Of a DNA stretch of 64,000 nt, positions 13,200 through 26,800 are shown one piece after another. The DNA comes from Isoetes taiwanensis (Eukaryota; Streptophyta; Lycopodiopsida; Isoetales; Isoetaceae). Under the pieces are notes generated by a model, which saw only the letters and a program-made list of their open reading frames with translations, did no database searches and was not told the DNA's origin. Within the stretch, counting starts at the first letter, position 1. Each line of letters opens with the position of its first letter. The position numbers were made by a program, and so were the translations under genes. The DNA lies in contig JAJEKV010000008.1 in NCBI GenBank assembly GCA_021234155.1, positions 1,569,521 through 1,633,520 on the forward strand, read 5' to 3'.

Positions 13200-15780
13200 T
13201 GCTTCTCAAGGTCTATCTTCATCACCGGGTAGCATCCTCAATTTGGTAAGTGCTTCCACTTGACCAAGTATTGTAACATTTGAGTCCTTAAGTGCGTTTT
13301 GTAAGCTCGATCAAGAAGAGCTTGGGCACTATTTCAACTGCTCTTGGTCATTTCTAGGGAGTTGGGGTATCCAAAACCTCCTCTGGGTCGGGGGGTGTGT
13401 TGCCGGAAGACTCGCGTGAAAGACCTTGTGGATCTTCAAAGCGGGGTGGCGAGGTCCAAGCGATATGCTTGTTCTCCAGCAGCGTTCGGTAATCTTGAGC
13501 GGCCCACCCATCGGGTGCCAATTTCTTCGGTTACCAATTTTAAGTTTGGCTTGTTTTACTTTGATCTTAAAGCCAAACCCGTTAAGCCCACTGGAAGATC
13601 AGGTGGGGTTCGGTGCTTATCAGCTAGACTCTTCGGCGATTTGCGTCGCGACCAATAAGTAGCCCGAACTTCCTCCACCAAGGCTGCATTTCTAAAGGAG
13701 TTGTTGAGAGACCTCCACTTTAGAAACAGGGTTATGCCGCGATGTGCGGGTAAGACATTGATAGCCATAATTTATCATGAAGGGAGACATTTTAGAAGAC
13801 TCTGCTTTTATGCTTTGTTATAGGCCGAATTCTACCAAGTAAATATAATCCGCCCATTGTATTTGTTTACTCCATACATAGCCGTAGCATATCTTCGATA
13901 TCACGATTGACGCGTTCGTTTGACCATCATGCGAGGATGGTAGGCTGTACTCATGGCAAGCTTGAAGTGCGGATGGTGCGAAGAAATCCTTCGAATGCTG
14001 CGATAAACTTAGGATCCTATCGATACAATTACTCTCGGCATCCGTGCAACTTTGAAAATTTCCTTTGCAAAAAGCAAAGCGATTGTCGAGAAGCGGTGTC
14101 GAGTGGTGCGACATGGCGGGGAAGTGAGCCATCTTTGATAATTTGTCGACCCGCGACCATTAAGGCATCATATCCGCGGAGTGCGTGGAAGGCCCACAAT
14201 GAAATCCATGGTTATGACTTCCCACTTGGCGTTGGGCACATCAAAGGTTGCAACTCCCGGGAACTCTTAATTGCTTTCGACCTTGGTTTTGTGACAAACG
14301 ACCTTTGCTTGATGTACCTAGCAATATCCTTCTTCATCGAAGGCCAAAAATAGATGGGGCGGATCTTAAAAGTAAGTTTTCATAAAACCATGTCGCTATA
14401 GAGGGCTGTTGTCGTGTCATGGAGAATCAGCTTTTCGCACCCACTGAAGTCATTTGGAATACACAACTTATCTTTGTAATATAATAAATTGCCCTCTTTT
14501 TTTATATGAGCGGAATGCTTCCGTTCTCTATTAGAATGCGGGCTTCCTTACCCAAACTTTCCCAAACATTACGAAATTCGGGATCGTGGCGAGTGCATTC
14601 TATACGCTTCCCAAACTTCATTTGGTGAGTGTGGAAATGGCATTACAATGGGTGGGGTTATGAAGGGATGGCGTGACAAAGCATCTTAACCACATTGTGC
14701 TTTCTGGCTTGTATACAATCACCGAAGTCATATTCCTCGAGGAATTCCATCCATCTGCGTTGGCGGAGATTTAGATTTATTTTGGGTGGATAAATAGCGG
14801 AGACTTCGATGATGGTATCGGCTGAAATCTTCTACCAAGAAGGTAGTGTCTCCAAATACGGAGGGAACACGAACAACACCGACAACTCACGGTCATGGGT
14901 AGGATATCGGCTGCTCTGCATCATTCATCTTCTTTGAATCGTAAGCAACAACTCTCCCCTCACGCATTAGAACTCCACCGGTAGCTATCTTACTAGCGTC
15001 GGTGACTCTTGATTATCCTTTTGAGGGATCGGGCAAGGTAAGGGCGGTGCAGATGTTAAGGCATCCTTGAGCCGAAAGCCGACTTGGACTTTGTTTTCCA
15101 ATGTTCCATCAATCCTTTACTTTCTCATGCCTTGTGAGATTAGTAAGAGGTGCGGCAATTGTGGCAAAATCCTTAACAAATTTCGCGATAATATCTGCGA
15201 GTCCCAAGAAACTTGGGACCTCTGAAACATTAGCTGGAATGGGCCAATCCTTTCTTGCTTCTATCTTAAAATTTAGTCTGCAGCAATTCCTTACGCTGAG
15301 ATAATATGCCCCAAATAGTCTACCCTCGAATTGCGAACTTGCATTTAGAGAACTTGGCAAAGAGCTGATGGCCTTAGCTTTGCAAAGCTAATCGAAGATG
15401 TTGTTCATGTTGTTGCAAGGTTTTTACTATAGATGAGAATGTCATCAAAGAAAATGACAACAAAGTCATCAAGTATTGCCCGGAAGATGTCATTCATCAA
15501 CACGCCAAAGCGTTCGGGGGCGTTGGTCAATCAAAAGGCATGGCGGTGAACTCATAATGCCCATATCACAGTGAAAAGCAGACTTATGGATGTCCTCTTC
15601 CTTAATCCTTATCGATGGTACGGGGCGCCAAATCAATCTTTGAAATATTTTGCTCCTTGTGGCGGTCCATAAGATCATCGCCCTAGGCAAAGCATAGCGA
15701 TTCTTGATGGTATGCTTATTGAGTTGCCTATAATCAATACACATCCTTAAGGAGCCATCTTTCTTCTTGACAAAAAGAAT
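13200..15780 (-). mobile_element. Gypsy pol region (RT, RNase H, integrase, chromodomain), broken
   Basis: Minus-strand motifs appear in pol order. Reverse transcriptase: MCIDYRQLNKHTIKNRYALP near 15690-15744 and [14 protein letters not shown] near 15424-15470, which carries the catalytic DD pair. RT/RNase H connection: around 15109-15360 (text such as VPSFLGLADIIAKFVKDFA). Integrase tail: SHDGQTNASI around 14000 and KIHKVFHASLP around 13400. Chromodomain-like motif: QYLVKWKHLP near 13240-13275. Integrase after RT identifies Ty3/gypsy rather than copia. The region carries many breaks and is a fossil. Confidence 0.75.
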
Positions 15781-16469
15781 AGGGCGCCAAATGGTGGCTC
15801 TTGGGCGAATAAACCCAGTTCGGTAACTCTTGTATTTGTTTTCTTAAGCTCACGCGCTAACTCAGGAGGACTCATTGATGCGGGGCTTTCTTTTGGTAGG
15901 CTTAGTACACAGTTCAAGAGTTATCTCACATTCCACCCCTCTGAAAGGAGGAAGCTTGTGGATCTCATCACGGAAAAAGATAAGCTAAATTTCGAAGAAG
16001 GGTAGCAATGTCGATGGTAAAGGCGTCGATTACTTCTTTGTTTGGGTCCGACTCAATGGAAGCAAGTTTAATGAGGCAAAGGAGTTCATTCTGCGTATAG
16101 CTTTTCCTATTTGCTTTATTGACATTGTTTTGCATGGCGGAGTGTAATGAATCACCTTTTATCGTCACCGTGCTCCATTAAGCGGCGTTGAAGGTGACCT
16201 CCCGTTTCTCACGGTCTATGTGGGCCTTTGGTAGGCGCTAAAACTCCATTCCACAATAAGATCATATTTGCCAATGTCCATTAATTGGCACCCAAGGCAA
16301 GCTGGTGCACTGGCAAATGCATTTTAAAAGGTTATCTGGCGACCATGAGTGTAATGCGATCTTCAAGCTAGCTAATGTGGTGGCTTAGGTGGGATCTCAG
16401 CGTTTCCGGTGCGATTGCACGGGCCATTCTAGGAGAAGCAAAATTATCATTACTACCGTGTCCATCAAA

Positions 16470-17351
16470 ATTATGAAGGGGCTTCTTGTCTACTTGGCCT
16501 ATTGTAGAAATAGAAGGCTGACTTTGTTACTTTGTTTCTATAGCGGCAAGAATATAGGATGCACCATGAATGTTTCGGGAGCCTGGTCCTCCTCGCGGCA
16601 AGATTGGACTCCAAATCTTCCCAATCGAGTCGGCCATGGCGGTTAGGCGTCTGCGTGGCGTCACGGACAATTTGCATGAAGTGTCGGGCCTCATCACCGG
16701 TAGCATGCCTTATCCCGCCGGAGCTGTTCTCACGGCCTCTTTAGGAATGGGTGTAGAGGCCCGAACTTCCTTACCGGCATTGTTACGCTTATCTGGCGTG
16801 CTAAAGGCGACTTTCTTCTCTGGCGACCCATAAAATTGTCTTTGAAAGGGCCCGGACTTAGCGAGCGGGGTTTGTAAAGGTGTGGGCGGCCGTGGGCTGC
16901 TTGGTAAGGGCAGGTCGCGGATCTTGGTTCCTTGGCGTGTCTTCCTCAAGGCTTAATGCCTTAGCCCGCCTCACTCTTGATTTTGGGTCTATGGCCTTGA
17001 CCATACGTTTAATGGATGGGGCCAACCCTTCAATGTAGCCCTCACGCCCTTTTCTCATTCATTCTGGTACATACAACCTCAAGCGCGCTGAATTCGTCGG
17101 TGTAGGCTGCAGCGACATGCCCTCTGTTCCAACTTGTAGAAGGTGCGAAATCTGTTGGCATTTGTCGCCCGCGAGGCGCGTAATCGCGATTTAAAAGCCT
17201 TAGCGAACTTCTTGAACTTGCATGCTCTCTGTCGGGTGCTTAGCTCTGGCGTAACCCTTCCACCAAATGCGAGGCGACTCCGGTGGGTTAGGTGGTGGCG
17301 ACCTTCCTGTATCTTTTCTCTGTCATTCCATAGGACTTCGAATTCCTTCAT
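16470..17351 (-). mobile_element. Gypsy gag-like region, broken
   Basis: Minus-strand frames at 17079-17351 and 16858-17058 contain gag-like text (KFAKAFKSR, FYKLEQR, REGYIEGLAPSIKRMVKAI) of the kind seen in plant gypsy capsid proteins. The zinc knuckle and protease were not resolved. The region lies just upstream of pol in the element's orientation. It is broken. Confidence 0.55.
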
Positions 17352-18351
17352 TTAGTCCAACCAAGATTCGCATTCAAGCCTCCTCTGGATTTCCCATCAA
17401 AGCTGAGCCAACTTAGGTTCTTCCATATACTAGTGATGGCGTATCAGCGGTTTTCGGTACTCCTTATCCTTCGCCTTGAATGGTCATTTATGCGATGGCG
17501 AGGATCGGAAGAACCGAAGTGGTTGAATGTGAGGAAGCGGGCTATCATAGAGGAACCGATGGCGGCTTAGCATGAGTCCTCCTTTATGCAGTAAAAGGGG
17601 CTAGCTACGGGAGGAGATGGCTGTTGTGCGGTGGACTCAATGGTCGTGGAGGTAATTCGGTCCGTCCTCACGGTATGTGGCGGTGGATTGGTATGCAACA
17701 CATAAGCTTTGTAACTTCGTAGAGTTGCCTTTTCATTAACATCAATTCTGTTGGGGGGGTGAGCCTCTCTGGCGTTGGAGGGTGTTTGCCAAGCGGCGTT
17801 CATTACGTGCAGATCTATAGGAAGCATTCATGAATATATAAGCGATTTACATTAATGTACAATCCCTTTTTAAGTTAATCGAGACAAAAGTATATACAAA
17901 GAAAACAATATTTGTATTTCATTCAAGTTGAGTACAACAACGGGTTGATTGATACATGGATTGAGACAAAAGTGGGTATGATACAATGGAAATTTTAAAA
18001 AGTTCTACTTGCACCGCAGCAGTAACCACAACAAGCGAAAACATAGCGGAAGAGACCAAGCCTAGGGGTTGGCGAAGGGGAAGTCTGAGGATAGCGTGGG
18101 TGGTACTCTCCCGTCGGCTTCGGGACGAGTTTATAAGCGTGCCGGGCTTGGACAATGATTGCTTGGTACTCCCATGTTGGGCTGATAATCAGAAGGTTAA
18201 AGAGCCTGCGCGCATAAAAAGTTGCCAAAGGTGGTCGTTAGCGTCCTCGAAGGCCGTGCTGGTCATATTCAGTAGTCAGTGCGACCACAGGGGTCATCTT
18301 CGGATCCTCGGCTTCGATCCACGAGGATGTTAACTATCTCGACCCTTTGCC

Positions 18352-21300
18352 GGGTCGTAGAGTTCCCCCGGTGGCGGTGGTTGGTTTCATAGCCTTCTCC
18401 CACTCACGGATATTCACCATATCTCGGCCCATAGTCAGTGCGGCGGCCGGGATAATCCCTCCTAACCATATGGGTGATTCTCTCCTCATATTCCCAAATG
18501 GTTTCCTGCAACATAGTTGGAATGAATAGAGAACATTTTGTAATTCCATTATATTCTAAAAGTTTTAATACTTTTGAAGAGGGATGTCATAAAAAAACAC
18601 ACAATTCAATAATACTCCTCAAAGAGAACTTTGTATTTAATAAGTAAATAAGGTACACCATTTGTCCAATATGGTCCATTCAATTACCAATCGAAAATCG
18701 AGAACACACATATATAAATATATAAGAAAAACTAGCAAAATATATATATATATATACATTTTCATAGCAAAATTATACTAGGAACTAGGCCACCGCCTCT
18801 TGATCCTTAGCCCTAGGAGGTGGTGGAAGTGATTCGATTGTCGGTGAGTAACCCGGGGGTCTCTTGTGGCGCCCATATGGATGCAACCTACGGTGGATGG
18901 GCAGCGGCCAATGGGGGGCTGCGTGAGGGGCTTCATGCCCATCAAGCGCAATGTCGACCCAAGGCGTCGGGGGCAAAGATCGCGTGCGGTACATGCGTAA
19001 GCGTGCGATAGGGAAGCTTCTTGTGGCCGGCCGGTGTAGAGAGTGCAGGAGGGCCCACCATGAAGCCGGCGTCGGCCCTAGATCTCGGGCTATGAGGACT
19101 TGCCCATGCCCGGGAAGGCGACAAAAGCGGGTAAGGTGGTTACCCGGCACTTTCCCCTGCGAAGTCTCGAGATCTGCCACTTCCTTATCCAAGTCCATGG
19201 GGACTTCTTCCTCCTTGAGCTCTGTTGCTCCTCCCCTTCTTGTCTTGCTTGGGGTTATGGTATAAATCTTCTCCCTCATCATCTGAGTTGGGAGGGAACC
19301 TCAACCATATTAATGTTTGGGGCGTGAGGGGTCCCATTAAGCGTGAGCATCACAGTGCGGGTTCGCGAAGCTGGTTCACGCATCCGCAAAGTCCGAAGGC
19401 GTAATAGAGTCTCCGTAGGCTCTAGGGTCTCGGCCGAACCCGGCGGTGGTGCACCTCAGGAGGGCTTCGGTAGAAGTGAAGTCGATGAAATCATCCATAC
19501 AATACTCCTTAAGCTCGTAAAGTACATGGTCTTTTGCGCTTGCGTGAAATCCGACCCTGCGTGATACGTCAGGATAATATCATCCAAGAGAAGGTATTCA
19601 CGCCCTTGGTGATAAATAGCTTGGAAAGCAGTCTAATCTGACAAGCCTATAGATTGGTCGGCAGCGGTGGTAGCTCCTCAGCTAGCTCCTTCCAGCGGGC
19701 AAAATTAAGCCCATTCCTATATGCTTCGTCATCCCCCCTCCTCCGGGAGGGATTAAAGTGGTTTGCCCTTCTCTCTTGGCAAGGTCTCATCCTCCACGTA
19801 TTGGTCCATGAGGATGGCTAATCGAAAGTAGCTTCCGGAATACTGCTGCCCGATCTTTGGACCAGCGGTAGGTGTTTACCCCATCGGGTTTCCCCTTCAA
19901 GGCGTCATAAGCATGTGTGTCCCGCCCTAGCATCTGTAGAACTATCTCGGCTCCAAATACAAGTGGGAGGATCCCCAGGAGGAATACCAGAGGAAGCATT
20001 TCCTCCATGTAAAGTCAAGGAATCCGTGAGAATGGGATGCATTACATATTAACAAGGAGATCTATCGTTGGCATAGCAAAGGCTGGCGGCGGTCGAAGGG
20101 ATTTTGTGGATCCCATTTCTCTCCATCAAGGTACCCGAGCACAAGATTGTGGCCGGCGTATATGGCTAGAAGGGAGGAGAGGAAAAGCGTTTAAAATAAC
20201 CTTACAGTCCCCTTTTAAACCCTTTTATTAAAAGGCGGCGTCGGCATTTTATTTTAAATTTAACATAAAAAACATTAAACTTTTAATTCAAAATAAAAGC
20301 CTCTTTATTAATTATCACAAAAATATGTACAAATGCGGATCCCTTAAAGTAGGCTAAGGTTGCTCCCAGGTATCCCCTACGGTGGGGGCTAAATCCTTAG
20401 GCATTATGTGCCACCAAGTGACCCTCTTTGCGTGGATGGGCGCCAAGGTTGAAAAGGCCGGTTCTACAAAAGGGGGTATGCCGTAAGTAGGCTTGTGACC
20501 TCTTGGGCGACCCCAAAATTGCAAAGGTGCAAGCGGAGATGGATTCTACAAACTTTGGCACATTGTATGCGATCTCGGTACCCGACTGAAAAGGTAGCTT
20601 CGTCGGAAGGTCGAGTGGACTTCTGAAATTTTTGGGATCTCCCGCAATGCCGCGTCTAGGAGGTCCGAACCGATGAGGCTTCGGCGTGCTCGGGGTCCGA
20701 CGGTGTTGGCACCGTCTTAGCCCCGACAGCCGTAGGGAGTTGTCCACTCATTTGCTACTCCGTTCGAACTGGTCTTCTTCAAAAAAGCGGCGGTCCTTAA
20801 CTTATCCTTGTATTGGCAGGCCTTATGGCGACTCCCTTCCTTGGACTTAGCGATCCGGATCGTCGGTTTTGGGTTCCGGACCCTCCCGGATATCTCCCTC
20901 ATGCTGTGGTCCCTCGGTCTTGCCGGTCCAGCTCATCTTGCTCCATCTTCTCACGCTCTTCAGGAGCTCTCCTCCGGGTCTTCTTGGATCACGAACAAAA
21001 ATTCAGAACTGCTGACGCGGCGATTAAGTTGATGAATGTTGTTGTGAGCGAGACCCATATCTATCGAATGGTTGTCGGATAGTCTATCGCGATGTCGGGG
21101 ATTTCTCCCCATACAAAGGCTGTTGGAACCCTCATACCCGATTTATGGGAACCTCAATAAGCTCGCCATCAATTTGCACAACCCGTCCCAGAATCTACCG
21201 GTACTCCCTACCCGGTGGTGTCGGCCAGCTCAATCTCCGGTGGTGCGTCCTCCTGGCAAAACCCCGATGCGATTAGGCCTCAGATCGACATCTTCCTCCC

Positions 21301-22317
21301 TCGGGTATGGCCTTCACGTTGGGAGGATAAAATTTGATGAGCATCATCACCATATCAGTTGCTCAACAAAAAGGGTATATGGGGGCGTGGGTTCGGTGGG
21401 ATGAGGAATGGCTACGAAAGTGATAGATGGGATATGGAATCTATCGTTGTTCTCAAACTTGTTGACCAACTCATCCAACAAGATGTCGATGAGGAATGGG
21501 TCATTAGCCATGTGCTTAACAATCATGGCGTGAATCTCCGATGCTCATGGTGGATGGATCCCGGAGAAGCTCTTAGTAATGGCCATAGCCCGGGTAGATT
21601 CGTGGCGGTGAAAGGAAAGGATAACCAAAGCTAAGATGCACAAAGCACAAGGCGCGAGGACAAAAGGTCCGGTCACGGTGGCGATGGCGGAGATGATTGA
21701 GGCGGTTGGAGCCGCGGAAACAAAAAGCAAATGACAAAAATGGTTTACTTCAGCGGCCACTTAACTTTTAAAATTTCAAAATTTTTTTTCTTATTAACTT
21801 CAAATTTTTATTATTAAAAATTATCTCTGGCCCGAATCAGCGCTTCATCTGATCGGCTGTAGATGGCATTATCTGAAGACCGCGCCTCGGCTGAGGCGTC
21901 GTCGAAGCCGGGCGCCGGGGATTGACGGCGGGCCCAGCGTTATTTCAGTCCCGACGGTCGGGCCGAAAAACATTTGAGGCACCGATCTTATTTACAAAAG
22001 CGCGGCAAAAATAGCGGCCGAGGCGGAGTTCATTTTGGGCTGCCATGACCATTTTTTTAGGGTTGTTTGTTTTAGGGGTAATTAGTGCAGCCCAAATCCA
22101 ATGGAGCCATCATGCCGTCATTTGAGCCTGCGGCGCTGCTGAGCCTCAATCTTGGCCCCTCCGCTGAAAGCTACAATTTCTTAGCAACCTAACACCAAGC
22201 CAAACAACAAGAACTAGCGACATTGACTTAGCCTCCTCCCTACCGTGCTACAAGTTGAGTGTTTGGCCGGTTGCTATGATTTGAACAACGAAATCGCGGC
22301 TGCTGGCCAGTGGCGGC
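18352..22317 (-). mobile_element. Gypsy leader region, copy 2
   Basis: This is the second 4 kb copy of the region between LTR and gag, aligned along its length with 6991-10916. Minus-strand coding-like text includes 18785-19282, which ends in a proline-rich PPPPRAKDQEAVA just before a conserved AT-rich spacer, and 19787-20008 (KGKPDGVNTYRWSKDR). No domain was recognised. The matching end of the coding-like text in both copies suggests a genuine extra reading frame once existed here. It is broken now. Confidence 0.55.
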
Positions 22318-23885
22318 TCGAATATATGGAGCCACCGGACGTATACATGCGAGGGGACTTTTCCATGGCAATCATCTCACCATGGCGGGGCCCTCCTAGT
22401 CTATTTGGAGACCATCATGAAATGAGGCCAGAAGAAGGACTGAAAGGGTCATTCATTACCTTCAATGGGACTCCTCATTCGTCGGCGAGCATGAATATAA
22501 AGGGTTAGCACCGCGGCATGAATATACATAAAAATAACCACACGAAGGGTGGCATTCATCTAACCACCAGCGGCATAGAATATGCATCTAATCCTAAGAA
22601 AACACGAACCGGGTTCTGAGCTCAAACTCGGTGAGGGATGGTGGCCGGTGGGCCTCAAAGAAGATGGGGTCGAGTCTTGGCATGGCGTTAGGCGGCATAG
22701 AACGTGGCTAGGGTTGTCCACTCCATCCACCCCTCTACGGCGCACTTTGCCCGGATGGGTCAATTCATGCTATGGCTTCGCTATAGCGCCAGGAACGCAT
22801 GCTTTCGGGGGCATCACCCTCTGAGCCTACTCCGGGTTCATGGCGCTTTGGTCGGGTAAAGGTGAGGGCGGGGGCGTCCCCTTCGGGAATCACATGTGGT
22901 TCCATGGTTGAGCTAGAATATGCCCTCAGCGACCCCGCTTGTCCGTGCGGCTACTCACCTAAATCTACTCCAAGAAGTCTGGGGTGCTCCTCTGGACTCC
23001 ACACCTCTGCACCCACGGTGTCAGGACCCTTGCAGGCCCTCTCGTGGCCGTGTCGAGGCCCTAACCCCTTGGCGCCAGAGTCTCGGGGAGCCTTGGCAAT
23101 GCTCGTCTGAACCCCCACCCCTCTGTCACCCTTGTGTTCCTTGTCTGGTGCTAAGCCATACCACTTGGCATCTGGGGCCCGGGTGGGTTCTGGCTACAAG
23201 CGCATTTAATAGGACTCTGGAAACTTTCTAGGGCATACTACAGCCTGCGGCTCGAGGAGGTCTCTGCAAGTAATCCCTAGTTTGGTCCAGTTAACAAAGA
23301 ATTAACCATCCCATCTTTCGGTAGAAACCGAGGTGAATATAAAGAGGAACTTGCTTTAATACTGATCAAGGGTTAGTTTCTATGATTGAATCACAAGAGA
23401 ATAGAGAAAGCGGACACAAATAGCGTTATCTAGAATCCACATAACCACCTACCTAAAATTACGGCTGGACTCGTTTCCATGGAAGCCTCCATCTCACCGG
23501 GAGTTGAGAATTCGAGTATTTACTTCACCGAGGGGCGGTATTGTTACTGATTGTCTCGAGGTGTATGATGGCTCGGCTCTGGCCTTCAACAGTGCGATCT
23601 TGAGTCAATCCCGGGGATAGGGGTCAAGTTGGCATCAAACTTGGCAATCCCCATCTTTGCTTGATTGATTGGGGCAGGTGGCCTTCCCAAATGGTAATTA
23701 GCCCTAATTTTCTAGGTTATAGGTTATTATTATTAATGTGTTAAATTAGCATAGCTAATTTTAATCCTTTTAAGGTAACCCTGATTTGCAATTAAGTTTA
23801 TACCCCCATGGTAAGCGTGGTGGCGTGGAAATACGCGTGCAAAAGACATGGCGTGGAGCCATTATAATAACTACATGGAGCGTCA
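22318..23885 (-). repeat. 5' LTR of the gypsy composite
   Basis: The length is 1568 bp. On the minus strand it begins TGACGCTCC, directly inside the flanking CAATGC at 23886-23891. It aligns by eye with 10917-12460. No convincing tRNA primer-binding site was seen just inside its inner end. Confidence 0.7.
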
Positions 23886-23891
23886 CAATGC
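23886..23891. repeat. Target-site duplication, right
   Basis: CAATGC matches 6606-6611. Together the two copies frame the gypsy composite. Confidence 0.55.
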
Positions 23892-26800
23892 GATTAATGC
23901 ATTAGGAAACTTTTGGCTTGAATGATTCCAAAGCGGACATGTCATTACTAACAAAAGGACAAATTACATTGCTACTATTACAACACCTCTTTATTTTATT
24001 CCACTTGTCCTAAGAATGTTTATAAATAATATCTTGAAGGGCTGAGTTTTTTTGTGTCAAGCTTCCAAAAGCGTATCCATCCTCCATGTCACGGAACCGG
24101 CATGCAATATTCTTCCATCAAAGGGAGTACACCATGGTCCGATTTAAAAATGACCAGAAACATACACGGCAATATCCATAAGAAATCTAGTCACGAGCAA
24201 AGATCGCACACTTTCAACTGACCTTAACTAAGACAAGACGGGCAAACATATACTTGCGATTCTGGATGTAACATAAATTGCAAGATGCAAAATCGAATGA
24301 AAATTCCAACACACAAGATACCAATTATACTCTAGAAGGGGAACTCATACAGCCATTTGGCGAGAAGCACTAATGTGATCTCGGTAAATAATGCTTTCAT
24401 TGGCTTAATAAAATAGGCATACAGCGCCTGTATAGAACATTCAAGCAAGTTTTATTGTTGAAACTTTCCTTTTTTAAAACTTAAAACATAAAGGTGGACC
24501 ACCTCGGTATGTCGAGGGAGTATTAAATAAGATCAATTTCGAACCAAGGCCCGGGGCCCAAAACCATCAACTTCATCTCACATCAAAACGTGATCTTTAC
24601 GTATCAAAAGCGTATAAGGGCAACCATGCTTAAACCAACTAAAGACATTTTGATATAGAAGACACCAAGTTTTAGAAAAAACATAATGTTACTCTTTGTA
24701 TTTTGATTGCATAATAAATACCTCGTCGGCATGAAGAATTGATCACATTGAAACTTGTTCTTCCATAGCTCATGATCGACAATATCATCTCTGTCCAAAT
24801 TATGCCATAATTGTTGGTTGTATAGACTAATTGTGTGACTAACATGCATATTCCAACCATTAACCAAGTTACATGCTTGTGAGATAAAAACATATAGCGT
24901 GCTCCACTAACCTCTCAATTTCATGTGCTGGGATTTGCAGTGCCAATTTGTTATGCAGCCATAACAATACAATAAACCAATGTAGCTCTTTATAGGAATC
25001 ACAATTGTGTGATAGAAAGGAAGAAACTTGTTTATCAAGTGAAAGATCTTATTTGTCATATATGAACAAATAAGACATGGTGATCAAACCGGAGATATGA
25101 TCAAAGGCTAGAATCCACAAATTATAAAGCCCTATCTCTATCTATCGAGAAAGGGCATTATAACAACTGCCCGTTTAAATCATATCTCGATTGTTACCTA
25201 ACTACCTTGTAGAGAAGCGTCAGGGAGAAGGAGCTACTTGTTAGAGAATAGTTAAAATCATATGATGATCAACTCCCATGTTTATGATCACGAAGTTCTA
25301 TCTGTCAAAGCACAATAGATCTTATTGTAACTTTGGTGATCAGTCCCTATCTTATTATATAAATAAAGCCATCAAATTGTCAACACTATATAAAACTGTC
25401 TTTGGTTAGAAGACCTTGAATATGTGAATTGTGTTGAGGCATTATATAGATGTAAAATAAAAGGCAAGTTTCTACACATCACATGTGATAAAAAATATGG
25501 GGAAGCGGTCATGATTCGGATAGGCGTTCATTCGGAGAGACGAGAAAAACAAAAAGGCTCCGGCTAAACTAGCTCATCACAGTCGACGGCTTAGATAATT
25601 ATGGCTATATTGCCATCTTTGTTATACTTATGCCGCCGGCTCATTCATAAATCAAGGTGAATCCCTTGCTTGATAAGGGCTCAAATAGTTAACGGCTTAT
25701 AAAATCTATAATGCGGTCCATGTGGACTTGACCGCAAAGAAAAGAAATTCACCATTACAAAGACCAAAATAAATGGTTGCATGTATTTGTTAGGTATATA
25801 TTTCTTTCTACCCGGAAGAAGAATTGCTTTCTAGCACAACACGCTTGGGCTTACTAACTAGTGAAATCATTATCCACGAAAAAGAGTGGCTGAATTTAGA
25901 CTTGAATCAACTAAAAAGGCCAAACAAGAACTTGTCTACATGCATCGGTTAATGCAATTTGAATAAGAATCTTGCAACATGATGTATTTACCCTACTAGT
26001 AAGTCTAGGTCTGTGTTCCCTTTTGACCATTAAAGCACCATCAATTGATTTTTATCGCATTACATTCCTCTCGGCTATCGACTTGAAGGAGGCTGGCCGG
26101 TACTTCTTTTGTTCTCACTTTTATTTGCTAATGAAATGGGTTATATGAATCTATCTTGCTAAAATCATAATCGCAAGCTATAGAACCTCCGAGAAGACAA
26201 AAGCGAACAAGAAAAGCAAGTCGCCATTATCATTCAATGTCATGGCATCTCAAGTAAGATGGAAAACTAAAACTCTACACCGCCGACAAAGAATATTCCC
26301 ACGCTCTCTCACAATTAAATAAGAGGCGGCCAAATGACTTCTTTGAATGATAACCACAATGATAAACCCTCTATAGCGACAACATATACATTTTAGCATC
26401 CTATAAATTTGCCTTTGTCTTTTATCGAAATAATTTGTAGATAAATGACCAATTTACGAAATGCAATGTAAGAATCTAAGCATTACGCTTAAGCATTTGT
26501 GGCCAAGTATATATGATCATTGCATTGTATTTCTTGTTTGATAGAGTCATCCTAGCAGAAACAAAAATGGTGGCCTCAAAGGCTTCAAAAAGCATCCACG
26601 GTTATGCTTACATACAGAAAAAGAGCTTAACTCTTCACAAAATGGATCGTTATCGCCAAACAAAAGCGGGGTCAAAGTGAAGAACAAATATGCAACATAT
26701 ATGTTATGCATATAATATGATCAATCCCTTTTTGTTTGCATCCATGCAATAATGGCTCTGCCGAATGAAGCATTTGAAGCAGAGGCTCTACTTGTGACAA

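Larger units (their letters stand above)
6612..23885 (-). mobile_element. Ty3/gypsy (chromovirus-type) composite, broken
   Basis: This is a 17.3 kb minus-strand LTR-element fossil. Read on the minus strand it runs: full LTR (22318-23885), ~4 kb leader (18352-22317), gag (about 16470-17351), pol (about 13200-15780), polypurine tract (12461-12475), full LTR (10917-12460), second leader copy (6991-10916), partial third LTR (6612-6990). The same hexamer, CAATGC, flanks both ends, which argues that the block arrived or settled as one unit. Two elements sharing a middle LTR, produced by unequal recombination, is the simplest history. Order of domains and the chromodomain-like motif place it among chromoviruses. 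All reading frames are broken many times (dozens). The two LTRs and two leaders differ at many positions, so it is old, unless part of that difference is sequencing error. Confidence 0.7.

Noticed and set aside
13907-14353. A 148-codon plus-strand frame
   Set aside because: It is antisense to the gypsy integrase region and has no own features.
17986-18333. A 115-codon plus-strand frame
   Set aside because: It lies antisense to the gypsy region between leader and gag, with no domain.
24604-24893. Two minus-strand frames as a host gene
   Set aside because: They overlap in different frames, are AT-driven in composition, and lack splice or domain support.
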